A DNA stretch of 64,000 nucleotides from Alteromonas_E sp965248545. GTDB taxonomy: Bacteria; Pseudomonadota; Gammaproteobacteria; Enterobacterales; Alteromonadaceae. How positions within the stretch are numbered: position 1 is the first letter of the stretch; the number at the start of each line of letters is the position of its first letter. The stretch lies in NCBI GenBank assembly GCA_965248545.1, contig OZ252110.1, positions 2,356,001 to 2,420,000 of the forward strand. The letters run 5' to 3'. The position numbers and the translations under genes were made by a program. Below are positions 33,651 through 42,421 of this stretch, in pieces. The notes below the pieces were generated by a model that saw only the letters and a program-made list of their open reading frames with translations, ran no database searches and was not told the origin of the DNA.

Positions 33651-35861
33651 ATGCGTTTCGCCACTTCTTTTGCTGCTATCAGCGTTTTTTCGGGTCTATT
33701 GATGGCCTGTTCTCCTGCAGAAACACCCAAAACTCAAGGTACTCAAGTGAATTCTGAATTTTCTCGATTGCAACAGCTATCCCAGCCTGCACCGACGGTG
33801 GAAGCGCGCCCAGCAACCATTGCTTACCACGGTATTACGGTTGAGGATCCGTACCAATGGCTTCGTGATCCAAGCTATCCAGACACTGATGACCCGGAAG
33901 TACTGGCGTATCTCAATGCCGAAAATGATTATTATCAGGCTTTTTTACAACCGCACCAACCATTGGTCGATAAACTGTTTGAGGAGTTTAAAGGCCGGGT
34001 CGACGAAACGGATACGTCAGTGCCGTTTGTTAAAAATGGCTATGAGTATCGCTGGGAGTTTCGCCCTGGCAATGATTATCGAACCAGAATTCGCAAGAAC
34101 TTAGCGACTGGCGAAGAAGCCGTGTTTATGGATGAACAGGTGTTGTCTGAAGGGCACGATTACTTTGTTGTCGGTGGGTGGGATATTTCGCCGGACAATC
34201 GCCTCGTTGCATATACCGTTGATACCTCTGGCGATGAGCGCTATACCGTCGTAATTAAGGATATCGGTAGTGGTGAAGTGTTACCTGTTGATATCAAAAA
34301 TTCCGGCAGTGCTGTGAGCTTCACACCCGATAATAAAGGGGTTATTTATCCAAAATTGTCTGCGGACCGTTGGTTTACCGAATCGGTTAACTTGCGCTAC
34401 TTGGCGGCAGAACGGGATGAAGACGTCGAAAGAGTGCTCTTCGCTGAGCAGGACCAAGCATACTTTTTAGGCTATGGTTTTTCGGCAGATGATAAGTGGC
34501 TATTTAAATATGCGAGTCGCGGCGCGAACATCGAAATTGCCGCTGTTCCCGCAGACGAACTTACCGCAGAACCGGTGATTTTGGTCGACCGCGAAGCGGG
34601 AGTTGAAGCGAGTATTGACGCCGCTCATGGTAGTTTGTATCTGCTGATCAACGACGAACATGTTAACTCACGTTTCGTGCGCATTAACGCGGAATCTTTC
34701 GGTGCTGCATTAGCGGATAAGTCGACTTGGCAAACGCTGATTGCGGGTTCTGATAGTCATTACCTGCAAGGTTTCCAAACATTTGAAGATTTCATCGCGC
34801 TGCAGCTTTCCATCGATGGTCTGGAGCGTATCCATCTGCTCGATGCTGACGGCCAGGTGCTAGAAGAGGTTGAGTTTCCTGAATCGGTATATTCCGCTTC
34901 GATTGCCTTTAATGCCGAATTTGATCAAGATTTCGTGCGCTTGAACTATGGTTCAATGATCACCCCGAATTCGGTCTATGACTATCAAGTTGCAGATAAG
35001 CAGCTGATCACGCGCAAGGTGCGCAAGATCCCTTCCGGTTATGATGCGAGTCAATATCGAACTGAACGCCTAATGGCACCAGCCCGTGATGGTGCTATGA
35101 TCCCTATTTCAATTGTCTACCACAAAGACTTTGTGAAAGACGGCAATGCACCAATGAGTTTGTATGCCTATGGCGCCTATGGCGCAGGCATCGGTCCGCG
35201 TTTCTCGGCAGAACGCTTGAGTTTGCTTGACCGTGGGTTTTCATTCGCCATCGCCCACGTGCGCGGCGGTGATGAGATGGGATATCAATGGTATTTGGAC
35301 GGCAAACTCGAAAAACGCATGAATGCCTTCACCGATTTTATTGATGTTGCTGATTTTCTCGTCGAACAGAAGTATACCAAGGAAGGCAATATTTCAATTT
35401 CGGGTCGGAGTGCTGGAGGCAAAATGATGGGCGCGATGACAATTCAAGCGCCCGAAATGTGGCGCTCAGTCATGCTAGTTGTACCTTTTGTTGATGTGTT
35501 AAACACTATGTTGGACGCAAGTCTGCCTCTGACGCCGCCAGAATGGCAAGAATGGGGTAATCCAATCGAAGATAAAGCGGCATTCGAGTACATGCTGTCT
35601 TATTCGCCTTACGATCAAATAGCGGCTCGTGAATACCCGCCCATGATGGTGACCGGAGGGCTTAATGATCCGCGTGTTACCTATTGGGAACCGGCAAAAT
35701 GGACGGCTAGAATGCGAGCTACCAAAACAGATTCAAACTTGTTGGTCATGCGCATGAACATGGGGGCAGGGCACTTTGCCAACAGTGGTCGATATGCACG
35801 ATTAAAGGACCGTGCAGAGGAGTACGCGTTCCAGTTGTTAGCTCATGACATCACTGAGTAA
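33651..35861 (+). CDS. Oligopeptidase B-like S9A prolyl-oligopeptidase family lipoprotein
   Basis: 736-aa serine peptidase. A lipoprotein signal (FSGLLMACSP, Cys20) is followed by an N-terminal segment with ITVEDPYQWLRDPSYPD, a seven-bladed propeller (about 110-430) and the catalytic alpha/beta hydrolase domain. The nucleophile is Ser587 in ISGRSAGGKMMGAM. The acid is in GGLNDPRVTYWEP and the His in GAGHFANSGRY. These match oligopeptidase B, which cuts small peptides after Arg/Lys and is usually cytosolic, so the lipoprotein form is notable. The next two genes, also exported hydrolases, follow at 27 and 18 bases. Confidence 0.9.
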   Translation: MRFATSFAAISVFSGLLMACSPAETPKTQGTQVNSEFSRLQQLSQPAPTVEARPATIAYHGITVEDPYQWLRDPSYPDTDDPEVLAYLNAENDYYQAFLQPHQPLVDKLFEEFKGRVDETDTSVPFVKNGYEYRWEFRPGNDYRTRIRKNLATGEEAVFMDEQVLSEGHDYFVVGGWDISPDNRLVAYTVDTSGDERYTVVIKDIGSGEVLPVDIKNSGSAVSFTPDNKGVIYPKLSADRWFTESVNLRYLAAERDEDVERVLFAEQDQAYFLGYGFSADDKWLFKYASRGANIEIAAVPADELTAEPVILVDREAGVEASIDAAHGSLYLLINDEHVNSRFVRINAESFGAALADKSTWQTLIAGSDSHYLQGFQTFEDFIALQLSIDGLERIHLLDADGQVLEEVEFPESVYSASIAFNAEFDQDFVRLNYGSMITPNSVYDYQVADKQLITRKVRKIPSGYDASQYRTERLMAPARDGAMIPISIVYHKDFVKDGNAPMSLYAYGAYGAGIGPRFSAERLSLLDRGFSFAIAHVRGGDEMGYQWYLDGKLEKRMNAFTDFIDVADFLVEQKYTKEGNISISGRSAGGKMMGAMTIQAPEMWRSVMLVVPFVDVLNTMLDASLPLTPPEWQEWGNPIEDKAAFEYMLSYSPYDQIAAREYPPMMVTGGLNDPRVTYWEPAKWTARMRATKTDSNLLVMRMNMGAGHFANSGRYARLKDRAEEYAFQLLAHDITE

Positions 35862-35888
35862 TGACCCGGCGCGACGAGCGATAGTGAT

Positions 35889-37103
35889 ATGCTGAAAATT
35901 TTGACACGTGTGGTACTCGGCCTAATCGGCATTGCAGCGGTATTGGCAATAGTATATGCAGACAATCTTAAACGTCTGCATATGGCAATTACCTTGTACG
36001 ATGAGGACAAGATTGCGACAAACTTTGTTTCTATGCCGGAAGCGTTTAACACGACCCGGCTAAATCCAAGTTCTTCGCCGCTCCCTTTCACCAAGCATAT
36101 TCGGCCGTTCGAGGACCTATCGATTGAGACCGCTTATGGCTCGGAGTCAATCGCTACATTTATACAGGACAGTCGAACCACCGGTCTGATGGTGATTCAC
36201 GACGGTAATATTGTGTATGAGTACTACGGTGAGACAGGTGGCGAGTTAAAACCTCACATCTCTTTCTCGGTTGCAAAATCATTTATCTCTGCATTAATGG
36301 GTATTGCGATATCACAAGGTCATATCACGGACATTGCGCAACCAGTAACTGATTATGTACCCGAATTGGTGGGAACAGGTTACGACGGTGTATCGATAAA
36401 AGACGTGTTACAAATGTCCTCTGGTGTTGGCTTTAATGAGGACTACGCGGACTTTTACTCCGATATCAATCGTTTTTCTCGTGCTATTGCCTTTGGCACT
36501 TCTCTTGATGACTTTACAGCGTCACTACAACGTGAGCGTGAACCTGGCACATTCAACCAATATGTGAGTATCGATACGCAAGTATTGGGTATGGTGCTCG
36601 TCCGTGCTACGCAGCAATCTTTGACTCAGTATGCGCAAAAACACTTGTGGGAGCCACTTGGCATGCAGGATGCAGCATATTGGTTAAGCGATGATGCAGG
36701 CATGGAGCTGGCACTTGGCGGCTTGAATGTTACGCTGCGAGATTATGCCAAATTTGGTTGGCTATACGCCAATCAAGGCAAGGTGAGTGGTAAGCAAATC
36801 GTACCCGCGGCTTGGGTTAGCTCGTCAATTACACCAGATGAACCTCATCTCATGCCTGGCGAAAATAGTCAGTCAAATTCGTCTTATGGCTATGGATATC
36901 AATGGTGGCTACCACCTGTCGATGGTGACGAATTTATGGCTCGTGGCATTTATCACCAATACATTTATATTGACCCTGACGCGCGCATAGTGATTGTCAA
37001 AACGTCAGCCAATCATCGATATAACGACCGAAGCTTGGCCTGGTCTGAACGGCACTTAATGTTGTTTCAAACCTTGTCGAGTTTTTATTCTTCTAATAAT
37101 TAA
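35889..37103 (+). CDS. Serine hydrolase of the beta-lactamase (class C) family
   Basis: 404-aa protein with an N-terminal hydrophobic helix (about 5-25, signal anchor or signal peptide). The penicillin-binding fold shows SxxK as SVAK (S127-K130), the YxS/N motif as YVS (Y225-S227), and a C-terminal YGYGYQWW with ARGIYHQYIYIDP in place of KTG. The FSVAKSFISALMG context resembles the 6-aminohexanoate-dimer hydrolase (NylB)/EstB branch rather than true beta-lactamases, so an esterase or amidase acting in the periplasm is more likely than antibiotic resistance. Confidence 0.85.
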   Translation: MLKILTRVVLGLIGIAAVLAIVYADNLKRLHMAITLYDEDKIATNFVSMPEAFNTTRLNPSSSPLPFTKHIRPFEDLSIETAYGSESIATFIQDSRTTGLMVIHDGNIVYEYYGETGGELKPHISFSVAKSFISALMGIAISQGHITDIAQPVTDYVPELVGTGYDGVSIKDVLQMSSGVGFNEDYADFYSDINRFSRAIAFGTSLDDFTASLQREREPGTFNQYVSIDTQVLGMVLVRATQQSLTQYAQKHLWEPLGMQDAAYWLSDDAGMELALGGLNVTLRDYAKFGWLYANQGKVSGKQIVPAAWVSSSITPDEPHLMPGENSQSNSSYGYGYQWWLPPVDGDEFMARGIYHQYIYIDPDARIVIVKTSANHRYNDRSLAWSERHLMLFQTLSSFYSSNN

Positions 37104-37121
37104 AACTCGAAGGAAATCCCT

Positions 37122-39020
37122 ATGAAAACTAAACGCTCAATAATTGCTGCCAGCATCGCTGCAGCATTTTTACTTGGTGCGTGTTCCGAAGCGCCCGAAC
37201 AATCTGCAACGTCGGCATCGACGTCTGCCCCCGTTGAGTCGACTCAAGCTGCAGCAGAGGTTTCTGAAACTGAGCGTTTAAACCAATGGTTTGAAGAAAA
37301 ATACGAACAGCAATTAATGCGCTCCCCGCTAACCTTGACGTCATTAGGACGCAAAGAACGCTATGGTGAGATTGACGATGTTTCAGAACAAGCGGCAGAC
37401 GAGCAGTATGCTTGGTTGAAAGCAACGGTGGAAGAACTCAAAGCTAATTTTGATTACGATAAATTGTCCGATGACGCCAAAATTTCTTATGATCTTTGGA
37501 TCTATGGCTATGATACCGCGACTGCGGCTCGTCCGTTTCAACGCAGAGGTTACGTGTTTACTCAGATGTCTGGGCCGCAAAGTTCGTTGCCGAATTTGTT
37601 GATTAATTTTCACAACGTTGCATCGCTACAAGATATGCAGGACTACAATTCCCGCATTGCAGGCTTAGCGCGCGCGATTGACCAATTAATGGAGCAAACA
37701 AAAGTACGCGCCGAAGAGGGGTGGCGAGCACCCTACTTTGCCTATGACGGCGTGATTGAGCAGGCCACAAATTTGATTACTGGCGCGCCATTTAGTGAGG
37801 ACGCAGAAACCGACTCACCAATCCTTGCAGACGCCAAGCGCAAAATAGCGGGTTTAGTTGAAGCCGGTACGATAGATCAAGCGCAAGCGGATGAATTGAC
37901 CGCCGCCACTATTGATGCCTTGAACAGCAAATTTCTGCCAAGTTACCAAGCGCTGATTGACTGGCATGTGGCGGATCGTGAAAATGTGTCTGAGCAGGCT
38001 CAAGGTATTGGAGCATTGCCAGAAGGGCTAGCGGTTTACGAAGTGTCTTTGTTGAACTCAACAACGACGACTATGACCGCCGAAGAGATTCACAATGTTG
38101 GGTTAGCGGAGGTCGCCCGTCTTACCACAGAAATGGAAGCGATAAAGCAGCAAGTCGCGTTCGATGGTGAATTGCAGGAATTCTTCGCGTTTATCAAGAA
38201 TGCCACTGATGACGAGCGATTCTTTTACCCCAATACTGATGAAGGGCGCCAAGGTTACATCGATGACTCAAAAGCTTTCTTGGATTACATTGACAGCAAA
38301 CTCCCAGAATATTTTGGCTTACTGCCAAAAGCCGACCTTGTCGTTAAGCGCGTGGAAGCATTCCGTGAACAACCCGGAGCTGCTCAGCACTATTATCCGG
38401 GCACACCGGATGGCTCGCGCCCAGGAACGTATTACGCGCATTTGATTGATATGACATCAATGCCCAAAAATGAAATGGAAGCGATCGCATACCATGAAGG
38501 CAATCCGGGCCACCATATGCAAATCTCCATTGCACAAGAGTTAGAAGGCGTACCGACCTTTAGAACACAGCAATTCTTTAATGCGTATGTCGAAGGCTGG
38601 GCGTTGTACTCTGAGTTACTCGCCAAGGAAATGGGCGCATACCAAGACCCATACTCTGATTTTGGTCGCTTAGTGACCGAAATGTGGCGTGCCATTCGAT
38701 TGGTTGTTGATACTGGCTTGCATGCAAAAGGTTGGACAGAGCAACAGGCTATCGAGTATTTCCAAGCCAACTCACCTGTGCCGATTGGTCAAATCAAATC
38801 AGAAGTACGTCGCTACATTGTTTGGCCTGGCCAAGCGACAGGTTATAAGATCGGCATGATCAAGATTTTGGAGCTGCGTGCAAAAGCCCAAGCGGCGCTT
38901 GGCGACCAATTTGATATTCGTCAATTCCACGACGTGGTGTTAGGCGGCGGTGCCGTTCCGCTACCGATTCTTGAGCGTTTGATTGATGAGTGGATTGCAA
39001 AAACGTTAGCCAGCGCTTAA
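37122..39020 (+). CDS. DUF885 family lipoprotein, putative metallopeptidase
   Basis: 632-aa lipoprotein (AAFLLGACSEA, Cys21). The DUF885 family has a predominantly helical fold and a conserved HEGxPGHH element, here at 458-465 (AYHEGNPGHHMQ), that resembles a zinc-peptidase site. A second conserved block is AYVEGWALYSELLAKEMG, with a Glu suited to metal binding. Several members hydrolyse short peptides, but specificity here is unknown. Third gene in a set of exported hydrolases that may release amino acids from peptides. Confidence 0.87.
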   Translation: MKTKRSIIAASIAAAFLLGACSEAPEQSATSASTSAPVESTQAAAEVSETERLNQWFEEKYEQQLMRSPLTLTSLGRKERYGEIDDVSEQAADEQYAWLKATVEELKANFDYDKLSDDAKISYDLWIYGYDTATAARPFQRRGYVFTQMSGPQSSLPNLLINFHNVASLQDMQDYNSRIAGLARAIDQLMEQTKVRAEEGWRAPYFAYDGVIEQATNLITGAPFSEDAETDSPILADAKRKIAGLVEAGTIDQAQADELTAATIDALNSKFLPSYQALIDWHVADRENVSEQAQGIGALPEGLAVYEVSLLNSTTTTMTAEEIHNVGLAEVARLTTEMEAIKQQVAFDGELQEFFAFIKNATDDERFFYPNTDEGRQGYIDDSKAFLDYIDSKLPEYFGLLPKADLVVKRVEAFREQPGAAQHYYPGTPDGSRPGTYYAHLIDMTSMPKNEMEAIAYHEGNPGHHMQISIAQELEGVPTFRTQQFFNAYVEGWALYSELLAKEMGAYQDPYSDFGRLVTEMWRAIRLVVDTGLHAKGWTEQQAIEYFQANSPVPIGQIKSEVRRYIVWPGQATGYKIGMIKILELRAKAQAALGDQFDIRQFHDVVLGGGAVPLPILERLIDEWIAKTLASA

Positions 39021-39051
39021 TTCCTGCAACACTTCACTAAAACAGATGTTG

Positions 39052-39083
39052 AAAAAGCCCCGCCTGTATAAGCGGGGCTTTTT
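39052..39083. terminator. Bidirectional terminator
   Basis: Twelve-bp stem AAAAAGCCCCGC / GCGGGGCTTTTT with an 8-base loop, between the convergent DUF885 and YbhB-like genes. Confidence 0.92.
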
Positions 39084-39084
39084 A

Positions 39085-39603
39085 TTAACGCTTATACAAT
39101 GCTTCAAGTGTAACCGACGCCAATGCATGTGCATTGACCATGTAACCTGCAACAGCAGATGAGGCCTCTTCAGGTATATCGAGTTTGTCAGACAAGGCAT
39201 AAACCGTAAACTGGAAGCGGTGTGCAATATGACCTTCGGGGGGGCACGCACCGCCAAATCCAACGGTTCCATAATCATTCGTTTTTTGAAAGCTACCAGC
39301 CGGAATGTTTGTAGAGTCGCTACTGCCAGCATTGGTGGCCAGCTCAGTGACATCAGCTGGAATGTTAATCAGCTGCCAATGCCAGAAGCCACTGCCTGTC
39401 GGGGCGTCCGGATCATAACAAAACACGGCATAGGCTTTGGTTCCCTCTGGGGCTCCCGACCAAGCGAGGTGGGGAGAAATGTTATCACCATCCCCACCAA
39501 ACAAATCTGCTTCGTGTTTTTTGCTCATAAAAGCACCGTGTTCGATGTCAGTGCTCGTAATCGTCATGCTGCCAGGCATCACAGTTTTAAGTAGGGTGGT
39601 CAT
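39085..39603 (-). CDS. YbhB/YbcL family PEBP (Raf-kinase-inhibitor-like) protein
   Basis: 172-aa protein of the phosphatidylethanolamine-binding fold. The ligand-site pattern is clear: NISPHLAWSGAPEGTKAYAVFCYDPDAPTGSGFWHW in part, then GFGGACPPEGHIAHRFQFTVYAL. There is no signal peptide, so it is cytosolic like E. coli YbhB. Its role in bacteria is not established. It is transcribed alone and ends at the shared terminator. Confidence 0.92.
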   Translation of the reverse strand: MTTLLKTVMPGSMTITSTDIEHGAFMSKKHEADLFGGDGDNISPHLAWSGAPEGTKAYAVFCYDPDAPTGSGFWHWQLINIPADVTELATNAGSSDSTNIPAGSFQKTNDYGTVGFGGACPPEGHIAHRFQFTVYALSDKLDIPEEASSAVAGYMVNAHALASVTLEALYKR

Positions 39604-39705
39604 ATTGTCTCTCCAGCAATCATTTCAGTTCTGATGCTAGTCTAACCTGTTATGACAGTATGAATAAACGCCCGGCGCTGCCTACTGACTTGATAAGCGG
39701 TTATT

Positions 39706-40620
39706 TTATCTTCTGGTGCGTTGCTTTCTAGCGCGAAGGATGGCGCCAAGTGCAATGGGCAACAGCATCAATATTGGCGTCTCAGGTACGTTCTGAGGCG
39801 CCGAACGGTCGACAAAGTAGTTGTCCACAATACTGCCATCTGCCGAATTTGCATAATAACCTTCTGGCAGAATAAACGCTGGCGAGCCGCCAAGTTTCAA
39901 GCTCCAGTTAGCGACCGCGACATTTGCATTTCGCTGGGTTTGAAAAACTGATCGGGTTAGCACACTGGCATTAACATCCATAGTAAATATCTGGTTAACC
40001 GGTAGTGAGAAGTTTTGAAAATTGACCAATTGGTTGGTGAAGGTCCCGGTTGCCAACGTGTCTTGTCTGGGTTGGCCATTCAACCAAGCAAAAATCCCGA
40101 GTCCCAGCGAGTCGCCGACAAAATTGCCGTTTGCCGTCATGTGCAAATCAGCGAAGACGGTATTTTGAACTTGTGCTTTAGGTTTGATCCCGCGGTACGT
40201 AATCGTAATTTGGTCGATCAGAAATCGGCCACTTTGGGTAAAGCCAGACCAAAACGAGCTGTTATTTGAATAACCGGAAAACACATAGTTACCGGTGGCG
40301 GAAATCGAGCCTGAGGTGGTGATGACACTGGCTTGCGTTGTTCCCTTTGCACCCCCATCACTACACAAGGGGCAGGTTTTGATAACATAGCTCGCCGCAG
40401 CTTTCACTGTATCGCCAGCACCAGCAGGAAAGATTTGTTGACTATCAAACGCAATTGGCTGACCACCCTGTTCCACCACCGCAGAAGCGCGAATCAAATT
40501 CGCTTTGGCCTGAAATGCCGTCAACGATAACAACAGAGTGATAGTGGTAGCGGTGGTCAAGCCGGTCGCCAAAATCCGCGTGAAAAAGTGGTTTGTCCAA
40601 CGTCGATGTGAGAGGTTCAT
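39706..40620 (-). CDS. Secreted protein with PEP-CTERM-like sorting tail
   Basis: 304-aa protein. Long N-terminal signal peptide (hydrophobic about 18-38, ending FQAKA), an all-beta-looking body with CPLC pair (cysteines near 94 and 97), and a C-terminal tail made of VPETP, a hydrophobic helix (ILMLLPIALGAIL) and RARKQRTRR. This tripartite tail matches PEP-CTERM proteins, which exosortase cuts and anchors at the surface, though the usual PEP is PET here. No exosortase is in the window. The body has no function I recognise. It faces away from the CadC-like regulator gene, which may control it. Confidence 0.7.
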   Translation of the reverse strand: MNLSHRRWTNHFFTRILATGLTTATTITLLLSLTAFQAKANLIRASAVVEQGGQPIAFDSQQIFPAGAGDTVKAAASYVIKTCPLCSDGGAKGTTQASVITTSGSISATGNYVFSGYSNNSSFWSGFTQSGRFLIDQITITYRGIKPKAQVQNTVFADLHMTANGNFVGDSLGLGIFAWLNGQPRQDTLATGTFTNQLVNFQNFSLPVNQIFTMDVNASVLTRSVFQTQRNANVAVANWSLKLGGSPAFILPEGYYANSADGSIVDNYFVDRSAPQNVPETPILMLLPIALGAILRARKQRTRR

Positions 40621-40799
40621 AATGCATTTCCTTATTGCGACTTAATTCTCGAGTTCCAAGCTTAGATACAAAGCGAAAAACTGCATGTGAATCTCTTTGA
40701 ATTAGTTTGAATGCTATATTTTTCAGTAGGTTAAAAATTGACCTTTGCAAGGGTTTTGAACCTTTGTACACTGAGTCTGTAAGCGACTAAGGTGTCACG

Positions 40800-41699
40800 A
40801 TGGACCCAAAACACTATCAATTTAGCGGATTCGTTCTCGATACGGAGAACAATGTGTTGTTGCGTGACAATGCGGCACTCGACCTCCCGGAGAAGAGCCT
40901 GCAGTTACTGAAGCTGCTTGCCGAGTCAAGTCCTGAACCCTTGTCTAAAAAAGTGTTACACGACGCACTATGGCCAGATACCGTCGTTAGTGATTGGTCT
41001 TTATCACGGCTAGTGTCAGACACTCGGATCGCGCTTGGTGATGATGGCGAGCATCAAACGATCATTAAAACTGCCCGCGGAGTGGGGTTCTGCATCCCAA
41101 AAGTTGACCTAGCCGAAACCGACACAACCGCTCAAACGAACCGCAATGCCAATGTGCGGTTGCTCTCAGTTTTAGTATCGATTTTCGTCCTCCTGGGCGC
41201 GTGGTATGTCGTGCATCAATACCAACGTAGTCAACTCGTCGATGCGGTGAATCGGATCGCGCAACATCAAGAATATGCGTTTACCGCTTTCATCGCGCAG
41301 GCTAAACGACGCAATCAACTGGTTGAAATGATTGAACAGCGATTGGGGATTGAGCGCACACGGCAGTTTGAGTTATTTTTTAGGCATGTTGCTGCTGACA
41401 TGAACGAGGAAGAGGTTTTTGTTTGTCAGCAAATGCGTGCATATAGTGACTCGGGGATCTATACCAATAACTTGGCAGTGTTAAACGAACTTGAAGCGAA
41501 CCCGGTGTTATTTGAGGAAATACCATTGGCATTCCAATTGGCCAAACATTTAAGGGTATGGATAGATAAATACCGAACGGTGTTCAGCGAACGCAGCGAT
41601 ATGTGCTTAGTCTATGTGGGAGTGGAAGATGGGGTGCCTTACCCGAGTGAGGTGGACGACCAGATTAAAGATTGGCTAGCCCAGAACCAGCCTCAATAA
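40800..41699 (+). CDS. CadC-like membrane-anchored winged-helix regulator
   Basis: 299-aa protein. An N-terminal OmpR/PhoB-type DNA-binding domain (about 5-98: LPEKSLQLLKLLAE, LSKKVLHDALWPDTVVSDWSLSRLVSDTRIAL in part, IIKTARGVGFCIP) is joined to one transmembrane helix (about 119-137) and a periplasmic domain of about 155 residues of unknown type. It has two cysteines (CQQM and DMC) that could form a redox-sensitive bond as in CadC. It is a one-component membrane regulator without a receiver domain. The 179-base gap to the divergent PEP-CTERM-like gene is a plausible operator region. Confidence 0.85.
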   Translation: MDPKHYQFSGFVLDTENNVLLRDNAALDLPEKSLQLLKLLAESSPEPLSKKVLHDALWPDTVVSDWSLSRLVSDTRIALGDDGEHQTIIKTARGVGFCIPKVDLAETDTTAQTNRNANVRLLSVLVSIFVLLGAWYVVHQYQRSQLVDAVNRIAQHQEYAFTAFIAQAKRRNQLVEMIEQRLGIERTRQFELFFRHVAADMNEEEVFVCQQMRAYSDSGIYTNNLAVLNELEANPVLFEEIPLAFQLAKHLRVWIDKYRTVFSERSDMCLVYVGVEDGVPYPSEVDDQIKDWLAQNQPQ

Positions 41700-41709
41700 C
41701 GTCAAACGA

Positions 41710-42252
41710 TCAACTGATGAGTTTGTTTAATTCTGCGATTAGGCGACTGCGGTTGTTGAACACGGTTTGCAAATGTACCGCATTCTGCGCCGGGAATATG
41801 GCTTTGTGCAGTAGAACATGACAATGCTCGGTCAAATTCTCTTCTTTTAACAACACCGAAACGGCCATGCTATTTGGGTAGAGCATTTTCTTTTCGAAAC
41901 CTTTGATATGGTCGAAAGGCACCCGCAGGAACTCGTCTTTCGCAGGGTCGTAAGTAATGTAAAGGTACTGGTTGTCAGCGAGTGCTGTCGGCCAGCCCGA
42001 TTTTAACCTACCGTTAATCACTAACGCGGTGTAGGCAGTGATAAAAATACCTAGACTAATGCCTTTCACTGTATTTGAAATCTGCGTTTGGCTCAGTACC
42101 AACACGTATAGCATGACACCAAACAACACTGCTGTGACAAGTACAACCCAGCGTACCGTTACCCCAGAGGTGCCGCATACCAGTGCGAGTTTGGTTTGTT
42201 GTGAGGGTTCAAGACACTCAACAGTGAGCGCTTTAGACGTGTTTGTCGACAT
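41710..42252 (-). CDS. Hypothetical membrane protein with two helices
   Basis: 180 aa, no recognised family. A cytoplasmic N-terminus of about 30 residues is followed by two adjacent hydrophobic helices (about 32-52 and 60-80) and a soluble C-terminal half (LADNQYLYITYDPAKDEFLRVPFDHIKGF), which looks like a PH-like or bacterial membrane-flanked beta domain. Its stop lies 10 bases from the stop of the convergent CadC-like gene. Confidence 0.65.
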   Translation of the reverse strand: MSTNTSKALTVECLEPSQQTKLALVCGTSGVTVRWVVLVTAVLFGVMLYVLVLSQTQISNTVKGISLGIFITAYTALVINGRLKSGWPTALADNQYLYITYDPAKDEFLRVPFDHIKGFEKKMLYPNSMAVSVLLKEENLTEHCHVLLHKAIFPAQNAVHLQTVFNNRSRLIAELNKLIS

Positions 42253-42386
42253 TGCTATAACTTCATTACCTGGTAAAGGTCGCTAGTGTAACGACTATTG
42301 AATCGAACGCCAAAGCTTGTCTATCCGGTTTTGGGTCGTTTCCAGTAAAAAATCGATGAGGGTGGCATCGGTCGGCTGAAGGCGGC

Positions 42387-42421
42387 CAGAGCAGATGAAG
42401 GATATCTGCTCTGACTCTTTT
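42387..42421 (+). terminator. Hairpin with plus-strand T-run upstream of the S9 peptidase stop
   Basis: Perfect 10-bp stem CAGAGCAGAT / ATCTGCTCTG (7-base loop) followed on the plus strand by GACTCTTTTTTA. Neighbouring genes are on the minus strand, so it would end antisense or read-through transcription from the CadC-like gene. On the minus strand no T-run follows. Confidence 0.5.

Noticed and set aside
35889..37103. Beta-lactamase antibiotic-resistance gene
   Set aside because: Motifs are closer to NylB/EstB-type hydrolases and the KTG box is absent; context is other exported hydrolases.
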